64,000 bases of DNA. It comes from Mycobacterium paraseoulense. Lineage in GTDB: Bacteria > Actinomycetota > Actinomycetes > Mycobacteriales > Mycobacteriaceae. The notes beneath the pieces were generated by a model, which was not told the origin of the DNA, did not search any database, and saw nothing but the letters and a program-made list of their open reading frames with translations. Numbering within the stretch: position 1 is the stretch's first letter; each line of letters starts with the position of its first letter. Both the position numbers and the translations under genes were made by a program. The stretch covers positions 3,534,001 through 3,598,000 of the forward strand of contig NZ_AP022619.1 in the NCBI RefSeq assembly GCF_010731655.1, written 5' to 3'. Positions 1 through 9,042 of the stretch are shown here, in pieces.

Positions 1-330
1 GTCCTGATAGATGACGACCTGCGCGTGCCGGTGCTCGATCGCCTCGAACGACGCCATGAACAGTCCCTTGAGCCGCTCCAGCGGGTTGGCCTCGCTGTCG
101 ACGATCTCGCGGTAGCGGGCGAACAGCCAGTCCAGAAAGCTGCGCAGCAGCTCGTCGACCATCTCCTCCTTGGAGGAGAAGTGGTGATAAAGGCTCCCGG
201 ACAGGATGCCCGCGCTGTCGGCGATGTCGCGCACGGTGGTGGCGCGCAGGCCGCGCTCGGCGAACATGGTCGCGGCGAGTTCCAGTAACTCGTCGCGGCG
301 GCTGTTCGCCTGACCGGCCACTCGGTCCAT
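1..330 (-). CDS. kstR2: TetR-family repressor KstR2 (C-terminal part lies outside the window)
   Basis: The N-terminal 110 residues of a TetR regulator are visible; the gene runs off the window edge. The helix-turn-helix spans roughly residues 12-55, with the recognition helix around GILSGSLYHHFSSKEEM. The ATG at 330 gives the start MDRVAGQ, which matches the KstR2 (Rv3557c) N-terminus I recall. KstR2 represses the HIP (indanedione propionate) genes of cholesterol catabolism and is released by HIP-CoA. A palindrome fitting the KstR2 operator lies 16-29 bases upstream of the start and another lies between fadE30 and fadD3, which supports the assignment and suggests autoregulation. The PPE64 gene that follows kstR2 in M. 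tuberculosis is absent; ipdF begins the next operon directly. Confidence 0.93.
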   Translation of the reverse strand, partial: MDRVAGQANSRRDELLELAATMFAERGLRATTVRDIADSAGILSGSLYHHFSSKEEMVDELLRSFLDWLFARYREIVDSEANPLERLKGLFMASFEAIEHRHAQVVIYQD

Positions 331-345
331 CCGATCAGAGTATCA

Positions 346-359
346 ACCAAGCGCTTGCT
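346..359. promoter_or_regulatory. KstR2 operator upstream of kstR2
   Basis: The palindrome ACCAAGCGCTTGCT fits the KstR2 consensus AnCAAGnnCTTGnT at every fixed position. It sits between the ipdF stop and the kstR2 start, so it can only serve kstR2 and implies autoregulation. The consensus is recalled knowledge; the match is seen directly. Confidence 0.88.
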
Positions 360-374
360 TGGCCAGTTCGCCGC

Positions 375-1163
375 TCAGGGATGCTGGCTGGAGACCGAGA
401 TGACCTCGCCCGTCAGATAGCTGGAGTAGTCGCTGGCCAGGAACGCGATGGTGGCCGCCACCTCCCACGGCTCGGCCGCCCGCCCGAACGCTTCGCCGGC
501 CGACAACCGGTCGAGCAGGTCGGCGGAGGTCGTCTTGTCCAGGAACTTGTGGCGCGCGATGCTCGGGGACACCGCGTTGATCCGCACCCCGTACTCGACG
601 GCTTCGATTGCGCTGCAACGGGTTAACGCCATCACCCCCGCTTTGGCCGCCGCATAGTGCGACTGCGAGTGCTGGGCGCGCCAGCCCAGCACGCTGGCGT
701 TGTTGACGATGACGCCGCCGTGGTCCGCCTCACGGAAGTAGCCCAGCGCCGCCCGGGTGGCCCGGAACACCGACGACAGCGTCACGTCCAGGACGCGGTC
801 CCACTCGTCGTCGGTCATGTCGACCACCGGCGTCTGACCGCCCAGCCCGGCATTGTTGACCAGCACGTCGAGCCGGCCCATCCGGGCGGTCGTCGACGCG
901 ATCAGCGCGTCGACCTGCGCCGTGGACGTCACGTCGCACAGCACGCTCTCGACCCGACCCAGGCCCAGCGCGGACAGTTCGTCGGCGGTCTGCCCCAGCC
1001 GCCGTTCGTGGTGGTCGGACACCACCACGTCGGCGCCCTCCACCAAGGCCCTTCGCGCCGTCGCCGATCCGATGCCGGTGCCGGCCGCCGCGGTCACGAC
1101 AACCACCTTGCCCTGCAGAAGCCCGTGCCCGGCAACCTCTTTCGGAGCTTCGGACAGGCTCAT
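375..1163 (-). CDS. ipdF: Short-chain dehydrogenase of HIP degradation (IpdF, Rv3559c type)
   Basis: A 262-residue classical SDR. It shows a TGxxxGxG-like cofactor loop (AAAGTGIGSA, about residues 26-35), the NNAG motif, a catalytic Ser in NNASVLG, and the YxxxK pair in SHYAAAKAG. In characterised actinobacteria IpdF handles the C5 oxygen function of HIP-CoA intermediates from the cholesterol C/D rings. Its ATG overlaps the fadE30 stop by four bases (ATGA), so the two are translationally coupled and transcribed from the fadE30 promoter that carries a KstR2 operator. The exact reaction is taken from family knowledge, not from this sequence. Confidence 0.88.
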   Translation of the reverse strand: MSLSEAPKEVAGHGLLQGKVVVVTAAAGTGIGSATARRALVEGADVVVSDHHERRLGQTADELSALGLGRVESVLCDVTSTAQVDALIASTTARMGRLDVLVNNAGLGGQTPVVDMTDDEWDRVLDVTLSSVFRATRAALGYFREADHGGVIVNNASVLGWRAQHSQSHYAAAKAGVMALTRCSAIEAVEYGVRINAVSPSIARHKFLDKTTSADLLDRLSAGEAFGRAAEPWEVAATIAFLASDYSSYLTGEVISVSSQHP

Positions 1164-2308
1164 CCCTTTACCTCCCGGGGCAGGCCGAGCACCCGCTCGG
1201 CGATGATGTTGCGCTGGATCTCATTCGAGCCGCCGTAGATGGTGTCGGCGCGGGTGAACAGAAACAGCCGCTGCCATTCGTCGAACTCGCCGTCCGAAAG
1301 GGTGAGGCCCGGCTTGCCGATCACATCCATCGCCAGCTCTCCCAGACCGCGATGCCAGTTGGCCCACAACAACTTCGACACGTTGTCCTGGCCGGGCTGC
1401 TCGACATCCATGGTGGCCAGCGCATACGAACGCATCGCCCGAAGCCCCGTCCACGCCCGCGTCAGCCGCTCCCGGATGAAGGGGTCTTCGGCGGCACCGT
1501 TGCGGCGCGCGAGCTCCGCCAGGTTGGAAAGCTCACGGGCGTAACGGATTTGCTGCCCGAGTGTCGAAACCCCACGCTCGAAGGTCAGCGTGCCCATCGC
1601 GACGCGCCATCCGTCACCGGGCTGCCCGACCACCAGGCCGGCCTCGGTGCGGGCGTCGTCGAAGAACACCTCGTTGAACTCCGCGGTGCCGGTGATCTGG
1701 ACGATCGGCCGGACCTGCACACCCGGCTGGTCCAGCGGCACCAGCAGGTAGGACAGCCCGGCATGGCGCTTGGAGCCCTTCTCGGTGCGCGCGACCACGA
1801 AGCACCACTGCGACAGGTGCGCCAGCGACGTCCACACCTTCTGGCCGTTGATCACCCACTGGTCGCCGTCGAGTTCGGCGGTGGTGGACACGTTGGCCAG
1901 ATCGCTGCCGGCGCCGGGCTCGGAGTAGCCCTGGCACCACAGCTCGGTGACGTCGAGGATTTTCGGCAGGAAGCGCTGCTGCTGCTCGGGCGTCCCGAAC
2001 GCGATCAGCGTCGGGCCGAGCAGCTCCTCGCCGAAGTGGTTGACCTTGTCGGGGGCGTCGGCGCGCGCGTACTCCTCGTAGAACGCCACCCGGTGCGCGG
2101 TCGACAGCCCGCGGCCGCCGTGCTCGACGGGCCAGCCCAGGCAGGTGAGACCGGCCTTGGCGAGGTGCTGATTCCACGCCCGGCGCTCTTCGAAGGCCTC
2201 GTGCTCGCGTCCCGGTCCGCCGAGGCCCTTGAGAGCTGCGAATTCGCCGACCAGATTGTCGGCGAGCCAACCGCGGACCTCCGCCCGGAACTCCTCGACG
2301 TCCTGCAT
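1160..2308 (-). CDS. fadE30: Acyl-CoA dehydrogenase FadE30 (HIP-CoA dehydrogenase)
   Basis: A 382-residue flavin acyl-CoA dehydrogenase. Family marks are WCQGYSEPGAGSDLA (FAD/substrate region near residue 130), the VINGQKVWTS strand, and the C-terminal GGSNEIQRNIIAERVLGLPRE. FadE30 performs the first dehydrogenation of HIP-CoA, the CoA thioester made by FadD3, during degradation of the last two sterol rings. It is the first gene of a leftward operon with ipdF and is divergent from fadD3. The 106-base gap between them contains a KstR2 operator that could control both directions. Confidence 0.9.
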   Translation of the reverse strand: MQDVEEFRAEVRGWLADNLVGEFAALKGLGGPGREHEAFEERRAWNQHLAKAGLTCLGWPVEHGGRGLSTAHRVAFYEEYARADAPDKVNHFGEELLGPTLIAFGTPEQQQRFLPKILDVTELWCQGYSEPGAGSDLANVSTTAELDGDQWVINGQKVWTSLAHLSQWCFVVARTEKGSKRHAGLSYLLVPLDQPGVQVRPIVQITGTAEFNEVFFDDARTEAGLVVGQPGDGWRVAMGTLTFERGVSTLGQQIRYARELSNLAELARRNGAAEDPFIRERLTRAWTGLRAMRSYALATMDVEQPGQDNVSKLLWANWHRGLGELAMDVIGKPGLTLSDGEFDEWQRLFLFTRADTIYGGSNEIQRNIIAERVLGLPREVKG

Positions 2309-2325
2309 GCCCTGTAGGCTAACCT

Positions 2326-2339
2326 ACCAAGCACTTGCT
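2326..2339. promoter_or_regulatory. KstR2 operator between fadE30 and fadD3
   Basis: ACCAAGCACTTGCT fits AnCAAGnnCTTGnT fully and differs from the kstR2-proximal site only in the two centre bases. It lies 18 bases upstream of the fadE30 ATG and about 75 bases upstream of fadD3, so one site can control both divergent operons. Confidence 0.9.
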
Positions 2340-2414
2340 TTGTCGGCTCGGTGACGATGCGCGCCGCGCAGCGGCGCGAGGAGGAGCCGAGCAATCCAGG
2401 TAGGAGCAGTCTCG

Positions 2415-3950
2415 ATGACCGGCGATGTCCGCACCATTCCCGCGGCGCTGGACCGTTTGGCGAGTCAGTTCCCGGACCACGACGCGCTGATCACCGACGA
2501 GCGGACGTTCACGGCGGCCGGACTGCGTGACGAGGTCCGCCGGGCGGCCGCCGCGCTGATCGCGCTGGGCGTCGAGCCCGGTGACCGCGTGGCCATCTGG
2601 TCGCCGAATACCTGGCACTGGGTGGTGGCCTGCCTGGCGATCCACCACGCCGGCGCGGCCATGGTGCCCCTGAACACCCGCTATACCGCCGAAGAAGCCG
2701 GCGACATCCTGGCCCGCACCCGTGCGCCCGTGCTGTTCGGGATGGGCCGATTCCTCGGCCATGATCGCGTCGCCGACCTCGATCGCGGCGCCCTGCCCGC
2801 GCTGCGGCACGTCATCCGAATCCCGATCGAGTCGCGCGACGGAACCTGGGACGACTTCGTCGGCCACGGCACCGACGTGGACGCGGTCGCCGCCCGCGCC
2901 GCCGCCGTCACACCCGACGATGTGAGCGACATCCTGTTCACCTCGGGTACCACCGGCCGCAGCAAGGGTGTGCTCTGCGCGCACCGGCAGTCGTTGTCGG
3001 CGTCGGCGTCGTGGGCCGCCAACGGCAAGATCACCGGCGACGACCGCTACCTGTGCATCAACCCGTTCTTCCACAACTTCGGTTACAAGGCCGGCATCCT
3101 GGCCTGCCTGCAGACCGGCGCGACGCTGATCCCGCACCTGACCTTCGACCCGCTGCGCGCGCTGCAGGCGATCGAGCGGCACCGCATCACCGTGTTGCCC
3201 GGGCCGCCCACCATCTACCAGACGCTGCTGGACCACCCGCAGCGCCGAGACTACGACCTGAGCTCGCTGCGGTTCGCGGTGACGGGGGCGGCCACCGTGC
3301 CCGTGGTGTTGGTCGAGCGCATGCAATCCGAGCTCGACATCGACATCGTGCTGACCGCCTACGGGCTGACCGAGGCCAACGGCATGGGCACCATGTGCCG
3401 GGCCGACGATGACGCGGTCACCGTCGCGACCACCTGCGGGCGGCCGTTCGCCGATTTCGAATTGCGCATCGACGCAAGCACTCCCGGCGGGGAGGGTGAG
3501 GTGTTGCTGCGCGGGCCGAACGTGATGCTGGGTTATCTCGACGATCCGGAGGCCACCACGGCGGCGATCGACGCGGACGGCTGGCTGCACACCGGTGATA
3601 TCGGCGCCGTCGACGCGGCCGGCAACCTGCGCATCACCGACCGGCTCAAGGACATGTACATCTGCGGCGGATTCAACGTCTACCCCGCGGAGGTCGAGCA
3701 GGTGCTGGCCCGGATGCCGGGGATTGCCGACGCCGCGGTGATCGGAGTCCCCGACGAGCGCCTCGGTGAGGTAGGCCGGGCGTTCGTCGTGACCCGGCCC
3801 GGCGCCGACGTCGACGAGCAATCCGTGATCGCCTACACCCGTGAACATCTGGCGAACTTCAAGGCGCCGCGGTCGGTGCGGTTCGTCGACGCGTTGCCGC
3901 GCAATCCGGGCGGCAAGGTGGTCAAACCACAACTGCGAGAGTGGACCTGA
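2415..3950 (+). CDS. fadD3: HIP-CoA ligase FadD3
   Basis: A 511-residue ANL-superfamily acyl-CoA synthetase. The P-loop SGTTGRSKG is at residues 177-185, GWLHTGDIG marks the hinge region, and the catalytic lysine is K501 in NPGGKVVK. FadD3 attaches CoA to HIP and so starts degradation of the C/D rings; the product is the ligand of KstR2. The ATG at 2415 has an AGGAG about eight bases upstream. It leads a five-gene plus-strand operon (fadD3, fadE31, fadE32, fadE33, aminotransferase) with overlapping or nearly touching genes. Confidence 0.93.
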   Translation: MTGDVRTIPAALDRLASQFPDHDALITDERTFTAAGLRDEVRRAAAALIALGVEPGDRVAIWSPNTWHWVVACLAIHHAGAAMVPLNTRYTAEEAGDILARTRAPVLFGMGRFLGHDRVADLDRGALPALRHVIRIPIESRDGTWDDFVGHGTDVDAVAARAAAVTPDDVSDILFTSGTTGRSKGVLCAHRQSLSASASWAANGKITGDDRYLCINPFFHNFGYKAGILACLQTGATLIPHLTFDPLRALQAIERHRITVLPGPPTIYQTLLDHPQRRDYDLSSLRFAVTGAATVPVVLVERMQSELDIDIVLTAYGLTEANGMGTMCRADDDAVTVATTCGRPFADFELRIDASTPGGEGEVLLRGPNVMLGYLDDPEATTAAIDADGWLHTGDIGAVDAAGNLRITDRLKDMYICGGFNVYPAEVEQVLARMPGIADAAVIGVPDERLGEVGRAFVVTRPGADVDEQSVIAYTREHLANFKAPRSVRFVDALPRNPGGKVVKPQLREWT

Positions 3951-3951
3951 A

Positions 3952-5085
3952 TTGGATCTGGAACTAGACGAAGAGACCCTGACGTTGCAGGCCGAGGTGC
4001 GGGACTTCCTGTCGGCCAACGCCGAGTCGATCCCGACGAAGTCCTACGACAACGCCGAAGGCTTCGCCCAGCACCGGCATTGGGACCGGGTGCTGTTCGA
4101 CGCCGGGCTGTCGGTCATCACCTGGCCCAAGAAGTACGGCGGCCGCGACGCACCGCTGCTGCACTGGGTGGTGTTCGAGGAGGAATACTTCCGCGCGGGC
4201 GCCCCCGGCCGCGCCAGCGCCAACGGCACCTCGATGCTCGCCCCGACGCTCTTCGCGCACGGCACCGAAGAGCAGCTGGACCGCATCCTGCCGAAAATGG
4301 CCAGTGGCGAACAAATCTGGGCGCAGGCATGGTCGGAACCGGAATCCGGCAGCGATCTGGCCTCGCTGCGGTCCACCGCCACCAGGACCGACGGCGGCTG
4401 GCTGCTCAACGGGCAGAAGATCTGGAGTTCGCGCGCCCCGTTCGCCGAAATGGGCTTCGGATTGTTCCGGTCGGACCCGGAAGCCGAGCGGCACCACGGC
4501 CTGACCTACTTCATGTTCGACCTGAGGGCCGAGGGCGTCACCGTGCGACCCATCGTCCAGCTCGGCGGCGACACCGGCTTCGGCGAGATCTTCCTCGACG
4601 ACGTGTTCGTCCCCGACCACGACGTGATCGGCACGCCGAACGAGGGCTGGCGGGCGGCCATGAGCACATCGAGCAACGAGCGCGGCATGTCGCTGCGCAG
4701 CCCGGCCCGCTTCCTCGCGGCGGCGGAACGGTTGGTGGAACTGTGGAAGGACCGCGGCTCCCCCGCCGCATCCGCCGACCGGGTCGCCGACGCGTGGATC
4801 AAGGCGCAGGCCTACCGACTGCAGACGTTCGGCACGGTGACCAGGCTTGCGGCCGGCGGTGAACTGGGCGCCGAATCGTCGGTGACCAAGGTGTTCTGGT
4901 CGGACCTCGACGTGGCGATACATCAGACGGCACTCGACATCCTCGGGGCCGACGGGGAGCTGGTCGGCGAGTGGACCGACGGGCTCCTGTTCGCGCTGGG
5001 CGGCCCGATCTACGCCGGCACCAACGAAATTCAGCGCAACATCATCTCCGAACGGCTGTTGGGCCTGCCCCGAGAGAAGAAGTGA
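3952..5085 (+). CDS. fadE31: Acyl-CoA dehydrogenase FadE31
   Basis: A 377-residue acyl-CoA dehydrogenase. The TTG at 3952, one base after the fadD3 stop, gives the N-terminus (M)DLELDEETL and the length remembered for FadE31. Motifs include WAQAWSEPESGSDLA, LLNGQKIWSS and the C-terminal IYAGTNEIQRNIISERLL. In M. tuberculosis FadE31 forms alpha2beta2 heterotetramers with FadE32 or FadE33, both encoded immediately downstream. Upstream in-frame ATGs lie inside fadD3 and were rejected as starts. Confidence 0.9.
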   Translation: MDLELDEETLTLQAEVRDFLSANAESIPTKSYDNAEGFAQHRHWDRVLFDAGLSVITWPKKYGGRDAPLLHWVVFEEEYFRAGAPGRASANGTSMLAPTLFAHGTEEQLDRILPKMASGEQIWAQAWSEPESGSDLASLRSTATRTDGGWLLNGQKIWSSRAPFAEMGFGLFRSDPEAERHHGLTYFMFDLRAEGVTVRPIVQLGGDTGFGEIFLDDVFVPDHDVIGTPNEGWRAAMSTSSNERGMSLRSPARFLAAAERLVELWKDRGSPAASADRVADAWIKAQAYRLQTFGTVTRLAAGGELGAESSVTKVFWSDLDVAIHQTALDILGADGELVGEWTDGLLFALGGPIYAGTNEIQRNIISERLLGLPREKK

Positions 5086-6023
5086 CCGTGGAATTCCAAC
5101 CAGACTCTCAGCAGCGCGACTTCGCGGCCAGCATCGACGCCGCGCTCGGCGCGGCGGACCTGCCCGCGGCGATCCGCGCGTGGTCCGCGGGCGACACCGC
5201 GCCCGGCCGCAAGGTGTGGGAACAGCTGACGAACCTGGGCGTCACCGCGCTGACCGTGCCGGAGAAATTCGACGGCATCGGCGCCGAGCCCGTCGACCTG
5301 GTGGTCGCCCTCGAACGCCTCGGCCGCTGGTGCGTCCCGGGTCCGGTGGCCGAATCCATTGCCGTGGCACCGATTCTGCTGGCGGACGATGAGCGCTGCG
5401 CGGGCCTGGCTTCCGGCGAGCTCATCGCCACCGTCGCGATGCCGCCGCACACCCCGCGCGCCGTCGATGCCGAAACGGCCGGGCTGGTGCTGCTGGCCGG
5501 CCAAAGCGGCGTGACAGAGGCGACCCCGGGTGAAGAGCACCAGTCCGTCGACCCCAGCCGCCGGCTCTACGACGTGACCGCGACCGGACAGGCCTGGCAG
5601 GCAAACGTCCGGCGCGCCTACGAGTTCGGGGCGCTGGCGACCGCCGCACAGCTGGTCGGCGCGGCCGAGGCGCTGCTGCGCGACACCGTCGATTACGCCA
5701 AGCAGCGTGCGCAGTTCGGCCGGCTGATCGGTTCGTATCAGGCGATCAAGCACAAGCTCGCCGACGTGCACATCGCGATCGAGCTGGCCCGGCCGCTGCT
5801 GTACGGCGCGGCCTTGTCGCTGGAGCCCCGCGACGTCAGCGCGGCCAAGGCGGCGGCGTCCGAGGCGGGCCTGCTGGCGGCGCGATCGGCGCTGCAGACC
5901 CACGGCGCGATCGGCTTCACCCAGGAACACGACCTGTCCCTGTGGTTGCTGCGCGTGCAAGCATTGCGTTCGGCCTGGGGTACTCCCGAGGCGCATCGGC
6001 GGCGAGTGCTGGAGGCGCTATGA
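5082..6023 (+). CDS. fadE32: Acyl-CoA dehydrogenase subunit FadE32
   Basis: A 313-residue, shortened acyl-CoA dehydrogenase. The start chosen is the GTG at 5082, whose GTGA overlaps the fadE31 stop; a second GTG at 5088 is possible. The C-terminal helical domain is clear (YAKQRAQFGRLIGSYQAIKH, residues about 205-225), as is HGAIGFTQEHDLSLWL. The N-terminal half is weakly conserved, typical of the non-catalytic partner in the FadE31-FadE32 heterotetramer. It acts in HIP-CoA breakdown. Confidence 0.87.
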   Translation: MTVEFQPDSQQRDFAASIDAALGAADLPAAIRAWSAGDTAPGRKVWEQLTNLGVTALTVPEKFDGIGAEPVDLVVALERLGRWCVPGPVAESIAVAPILLADDERCAGLASGELIATVAMPPHTPRAVDAETAGLVLLAGQSGVTEATPGEEHQSVDPSRRLYDVTATGQAWQANVRRAYEFGALATAAQLVGAAEALLRDTVDYAKQRAQFGRLIGSYQAIKHKLADVHIAIELARPLLYGAALSLEPRDVSAAKAAASEAGLLAARSALQTHGAIGFTQEHDLSLWLLRVQALRSAWGTPEAHRRRVLEAL

Positions 6024-6970
6024 GCGAAGAACGGGAGATGCTGCGGGAGACCGTCGCGGCGCTGGTGGCCAAGCACGCCAACCCGGCTGCGGTGCGCGCG
6101 GCGATGGAGTCCGACCGCGGCTACGACGAGTCGCTGTGGCAGCTGCTGTGTGAGCAGGTGGGCGCCGCCGCGCTGGTCATCCCCGAGGAGTTGGGTGGCG
6201 CCGGCGGCGAATTGGCCGACGCCGCAACGGTTTTGCAGGAGCTGGGCCGGGCGCTGGTGCCTTCCCCACTGCTGGGCACCACGCTGGCCGAGCTGGCCCT
6301 GCTATCCGCGCCCGAGCCCGACGCCGAGACGCTGTGCGGCCTCGCCGAGGGCGCCTCGATCGGCGCCCTGGTGCTCGACGCCGACTACGTGGTCAACGGC
6401 GATATCGCCGACGTCGTGGTCGCCATCGACGACGGACGGCTGACCCGGTGGACCCGCTTCGGCGCCGAGCCCGTCGCCACCATGGACCCGACCCGGCGAC
6501 TCGCACGGCTGAAGGCCGAGCAGACCGAACCGATCGGCACCGACCCCGGCATCACCGCCAGCGCCGCCATCCTGCTGGCCGCCGAGCAGATTGGCGCCGC
6601 CGAACGCTGCCTGGAGCTCACCGTCGAATACGCCAAGAACAGAGTGCAGTTCGGCCGGCCGATCGGCAGTTTCCAGGCCCTCAAACACCGGATGGCCGAC
6701 CTGTACGTCACGGTCGCCGCGGCGAAGGCCGTCGTCGCGGACGCATGCAACGAGCCCACCCCGACGAATGCGGCCACGGCGCGCCTCGCCGCGACCGAGG
6801 CATTGTGCGCCGCGGCCGCCGAAGGCATCCAATTGCACGGCGGGATCGCGATCACCTGGGAACACGACATGCACCTGTATTTCAAACGCGCCCACGGCAG
6901 CGCGCACCTGCTCGACACACCGCGAGAACTGCTCGCGCGACTGGAAGCCGAGGTGCTCGAAACGTCGTGA
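6020..6970 (+). CDS. fadE33: Acyl-CoA dehydrogenase subunit FadE33
   Basis: A 316-residue partner-type acyl-CoA dehydrogenase, parallel in build to FadE32 (YAKNRVQFGRPIGSFQALKH and HGGIAITWEHDMHLYFKRAH). Its ATG overlaps the FadE32 stop as ATGA. Like FadE32, it is expected to pair with FadE31. The two adjacent partner subunits look like an old duplication that gives one catalytic subunit two alternative complexes with different steps in ring degradation. Confidence 0.87.
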   Translation: MSEEREMLRETVAALVAKHANPAAVRAAMESDRGYDESLWQLLCEQVGAAALVIPEELGGAGGELADAATVLQELGRALVPSPLLGTTLAELALLSAPEPDAETLCGLAEGASIGALVLDADYVVNGDIADVVVAIDDGRLTRWTRFGAEPVATMDPTRRLARLKAEQTEPIGTDPGITASAAILLAAEQIGAAERCLELTVEYAKNRVQFGRPIGSFQALKHRMADLYVTVAAAKAVVADACNEPTPTNAATARLAATEALCAAAAEGIQLHGGIAITWEHDMHLYFKRAHGSAHLLDTPRELLARLEAEVLETS

Positions 6971-8124
6971 ACGACCACGTCGCGGCGCGCGCCGCCATCC
7001 CGCCCTTCTATGTGATGGACGTGTGGCTGGCGGCCGCGGAGCGCCAGTGCAGCCACGGCGATCTGGTGAACCTCTCGGCCGGCCAGCCCAGCGTGGGGGC
7101 GCCGGAGCCGGTGCGCGCGGCCGCGGCCGCCGCCCTGCACCTGGGCGAGCTGGGCTACTCCGTGACGCTCGGCATCCCCGAGCTGCGCGCGGCGATAGCG
7201 GCGGATTACCAACGGCAGCACGGGCTTCGCGTCGAGCCCGATGACGTGGTGGTCACCACGGGCTCCTCGGGCGGATTCCTGCTCGCCTTCCTGGCGTGCT
7301 TCGACGCCGGTGACCGGGTCGCACTGGCCAGTCCCGGCTATCCGTGTTATCGAAACATCTTGTCCGCGTTGGGATGCGAGGTGGTCGAGATTCCATGCGG
7401 ACCGCAGACCCGCTTTCAGCCCACCGTGGGAATGCTCGACGAACTCGACCCGCCCGTGCAGGGCGTGATCGTCGCCAGCCCGGCCAACCCCACCGGAACG
7501 GTGATAGCGCCGGCGGAGTTGGCCGCCATCGCGGGGTGGTGCGAAGCGTCCGGGGTGCGGCTGATCAGCGATGAGGTCTATCACGGCCTGGTCTACGACG
7601 GCGCGCCGCCGACCAGCTGCGCCTGGCAGACATCCCGAGACGCCGTGGTGGTCAACAGCTTTTCGAAGTATTACGCGATGACGGGCTGGCGGCTGGGCTG
7701 GATGCTGGTGCCGCCCCCGCTGCTGCGAGCGGTGGACCGCCTGACCGGCAACTTCACCATCTGCGCGCCGGTGCTGTCGCAGATCGCCGGGGTGGCGGCC
7801 TTCACCCCGGAGGCGACCGCCGAAGCCGAGGGCAACCTGCACCACTACGCGACCAACCGCACGCTGCTGCTGGACGGGCTGCGCGAAATCGGCATCGACC
7901 GGCTGGCCCCCACCGACGGCGCGTTCTACGTCTACGCCGACGTGTCCGACCACACCGACGACTCGATCGCGTTCTGCGCGAAACTGTTGAACGACACCGG
8001 CGTTGCCATCGCGCCCGGCATCGATTTCGATGTCACGCACGGCAATTCCTTCGTCCGGTTCTCGTTCGCCGGGCCGACGGGCGACATCGAAGAGGCCCTC
8101 CGGCGGATCGGCCCCTGGCTCTAG
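6967..8124 (+). CDS. aspB: PLP-dependent aminotransferase (Rv3565 type, annotated aspB)
   Basis: A 385-residue fold-type I class I/II aminotransferase. The PLP Schiff-base lysine is K234 in NSFSKYYAMTGWRLGW; SPANPTGTV and LISDEVYHGLVYDG carry the usual Asn and Asp/Tyr cofactor contacts, and the C-terminal FVRFSFA supplies the carboxylate-binding Arg. The GTG start overlaps the fadE33 stop (GTGA), so it is the last gene of the KstR2 operon. Why an aminotransferase belongs to a steroid operon is not evident, and the substrate cannot be read from sequence. Its stop shares the palindrome CTAG with the stop of nat. Confidence 0.82.
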   Translation: MNDHVAARAAIPPFYVMDVWLAAAERQCSHGDLVNLSAGQPSVGAPEPVRAAAAAALHLGELGYSVTLGIPELRAAIAADYQRQHGLRVEPDDVVVTTGSSGGFLLAFLACFDAGDRVALASPGYPCYRNILSALGCEVVEIPCGPQTRFQPTVGMLDELDPPVQGVIVASPANPTGTVIAPAELAAIAGWCEASGVRLISDEVYHGLVYDGAPPTSCAWQTSRDAVVVNSFSKYYAMTGWRLGWMLVPPPLLRAVDRLTGNFTICAPVLSQIAGVAAFTPEATAEAEGNLHHYATNRTLLLDGLREIGIDRLAPTDGAFYVYADVSDHTDDSIAFCAKLLNDTGVAIAPGIDFDVTHGNSFVRFSFAGPTGDIEEALRRIGPWL

Positions 8125-8951
8125 GCGTCCAGGATCCTGTCCAGGCGCGCCTCGAGCGCGCCGCGGCCGGCGACGTCGGACACGTTGATGCCGAACGTGT
8201 CTCTGAGGGTGTCGACCACCGCGGCCGCGTCGTCGAGGCGGATCTTCTCGCTGGAATCGGCGCGGTGGATGGCCAGGTTCCGGCCGGCCAGGTTCAATCG
8301 GGCCTCCCCGGTGACGCGCGCGGCCGTCAGTGCGGTCACGAAGTGCGACGAGGGATGCGTCGAGACGAACCAGCTGCCCACCTGCAGGTCGACGGCGGGC
8401 ACGGTCCGGCTGCTGAACTCGTAGAGCGGTTGCCACTCGTCGCGGACCTGGGCCTGCAAGACCAGGCCGTCGCCGCGGTCCTCCAGCCGGTAGGGCTCGT
8501 GCGTCGTCTGCTGCACGCTGCCGATCTCGATGCGCAGTGGCGAGGTGGGGGTCATCCCGCCGAAACCCACGTCGACCAGGTAGACACCGTGCGAGGCGGG
8601 GAACGTCACCGCCAACACGGTGTGGGTTTGCGGCGGTGACGGCGAGTCGGGCGGCCGCATCCACACCACCCGGCCCGCCAGTCGCCGAACCCGGAAGCCG
8701 AGCTCGGCCAGCACGTAGCCCATCAAGCCGTTGTGCTCGTAGCAATAGCCGCCGCGGCCCCGCCGAACCAGCTTGCCGGCCAGGGCGCCCGGGCTCAGGT
8801 CGTCGACCGGCACGCCCATCACCGGATCGAGGTTCTCGAAGGGAATCGTTTGGGTGTGCGCGCTGACCAAGGCCCGCAGTACCTCGAGGTTGGGCGCCGC
8901 GGGGCCCCCATAGCCGATGCGATCGAAGTACTCGCCCAGGTTCAGCGTCAT
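8121..8951 (-). CDS. nat: Arylamine N-acetyltransferase
   Basis: A 276-residue NAT. The catalytic triad is visible at the canonical positions: C70 (RGGYCYEHNG), H110 (PPQTHT) and D127 (YLVDVGFGG). The ATG at 8951 gives MTLNLGEYFDRIG, matching mycobacterial NATs. The enzyme transfers acetyl or propionyl groups from CoA to arylamines and is linked to handling propionyl-CoA from sterols. In M. tuberculosis nat follows hsaB in the hsa operon; here 5.1 kb of opposite-strand genes separates them, so it must use its own promoter in 8952-9042 or readthrough. Confidence 0.95.
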   Translation of the reverse strand: MTLNLGEYFDRIGYGGPAAPNLEVLRALVSAHTQTIPFENLDPVMGVPVDDLSPGALAGKLVRRGRGGYCYEHNGLMGYVLAELGFRVRRLAGRVVWMRPPDSPSPPQTHTVLAVTFPASHGVYLVDVGFGGMTPTSPLRIEIGSVQQTTHEPYRLEDRGDGLVLQAQVRDEWQPLYEFSSRTVPAVDLQVGSWFVSTHPSSHFVTALTAARVTGEARLNLAGRNLAIHRADSSEKIRLDDAAAVVDTLRDTFGINVSDVAGRGALEARLDRILDA

Positions 8952-9042
8952 GAAGCCATTCTGCTGCCCACGCCGTTGACAGGCGTGCGACGCCCGGCAG
9001 CGGGTATGCCATTCGGCAGCCCAGTAACGCGAAGGAGGAGCC

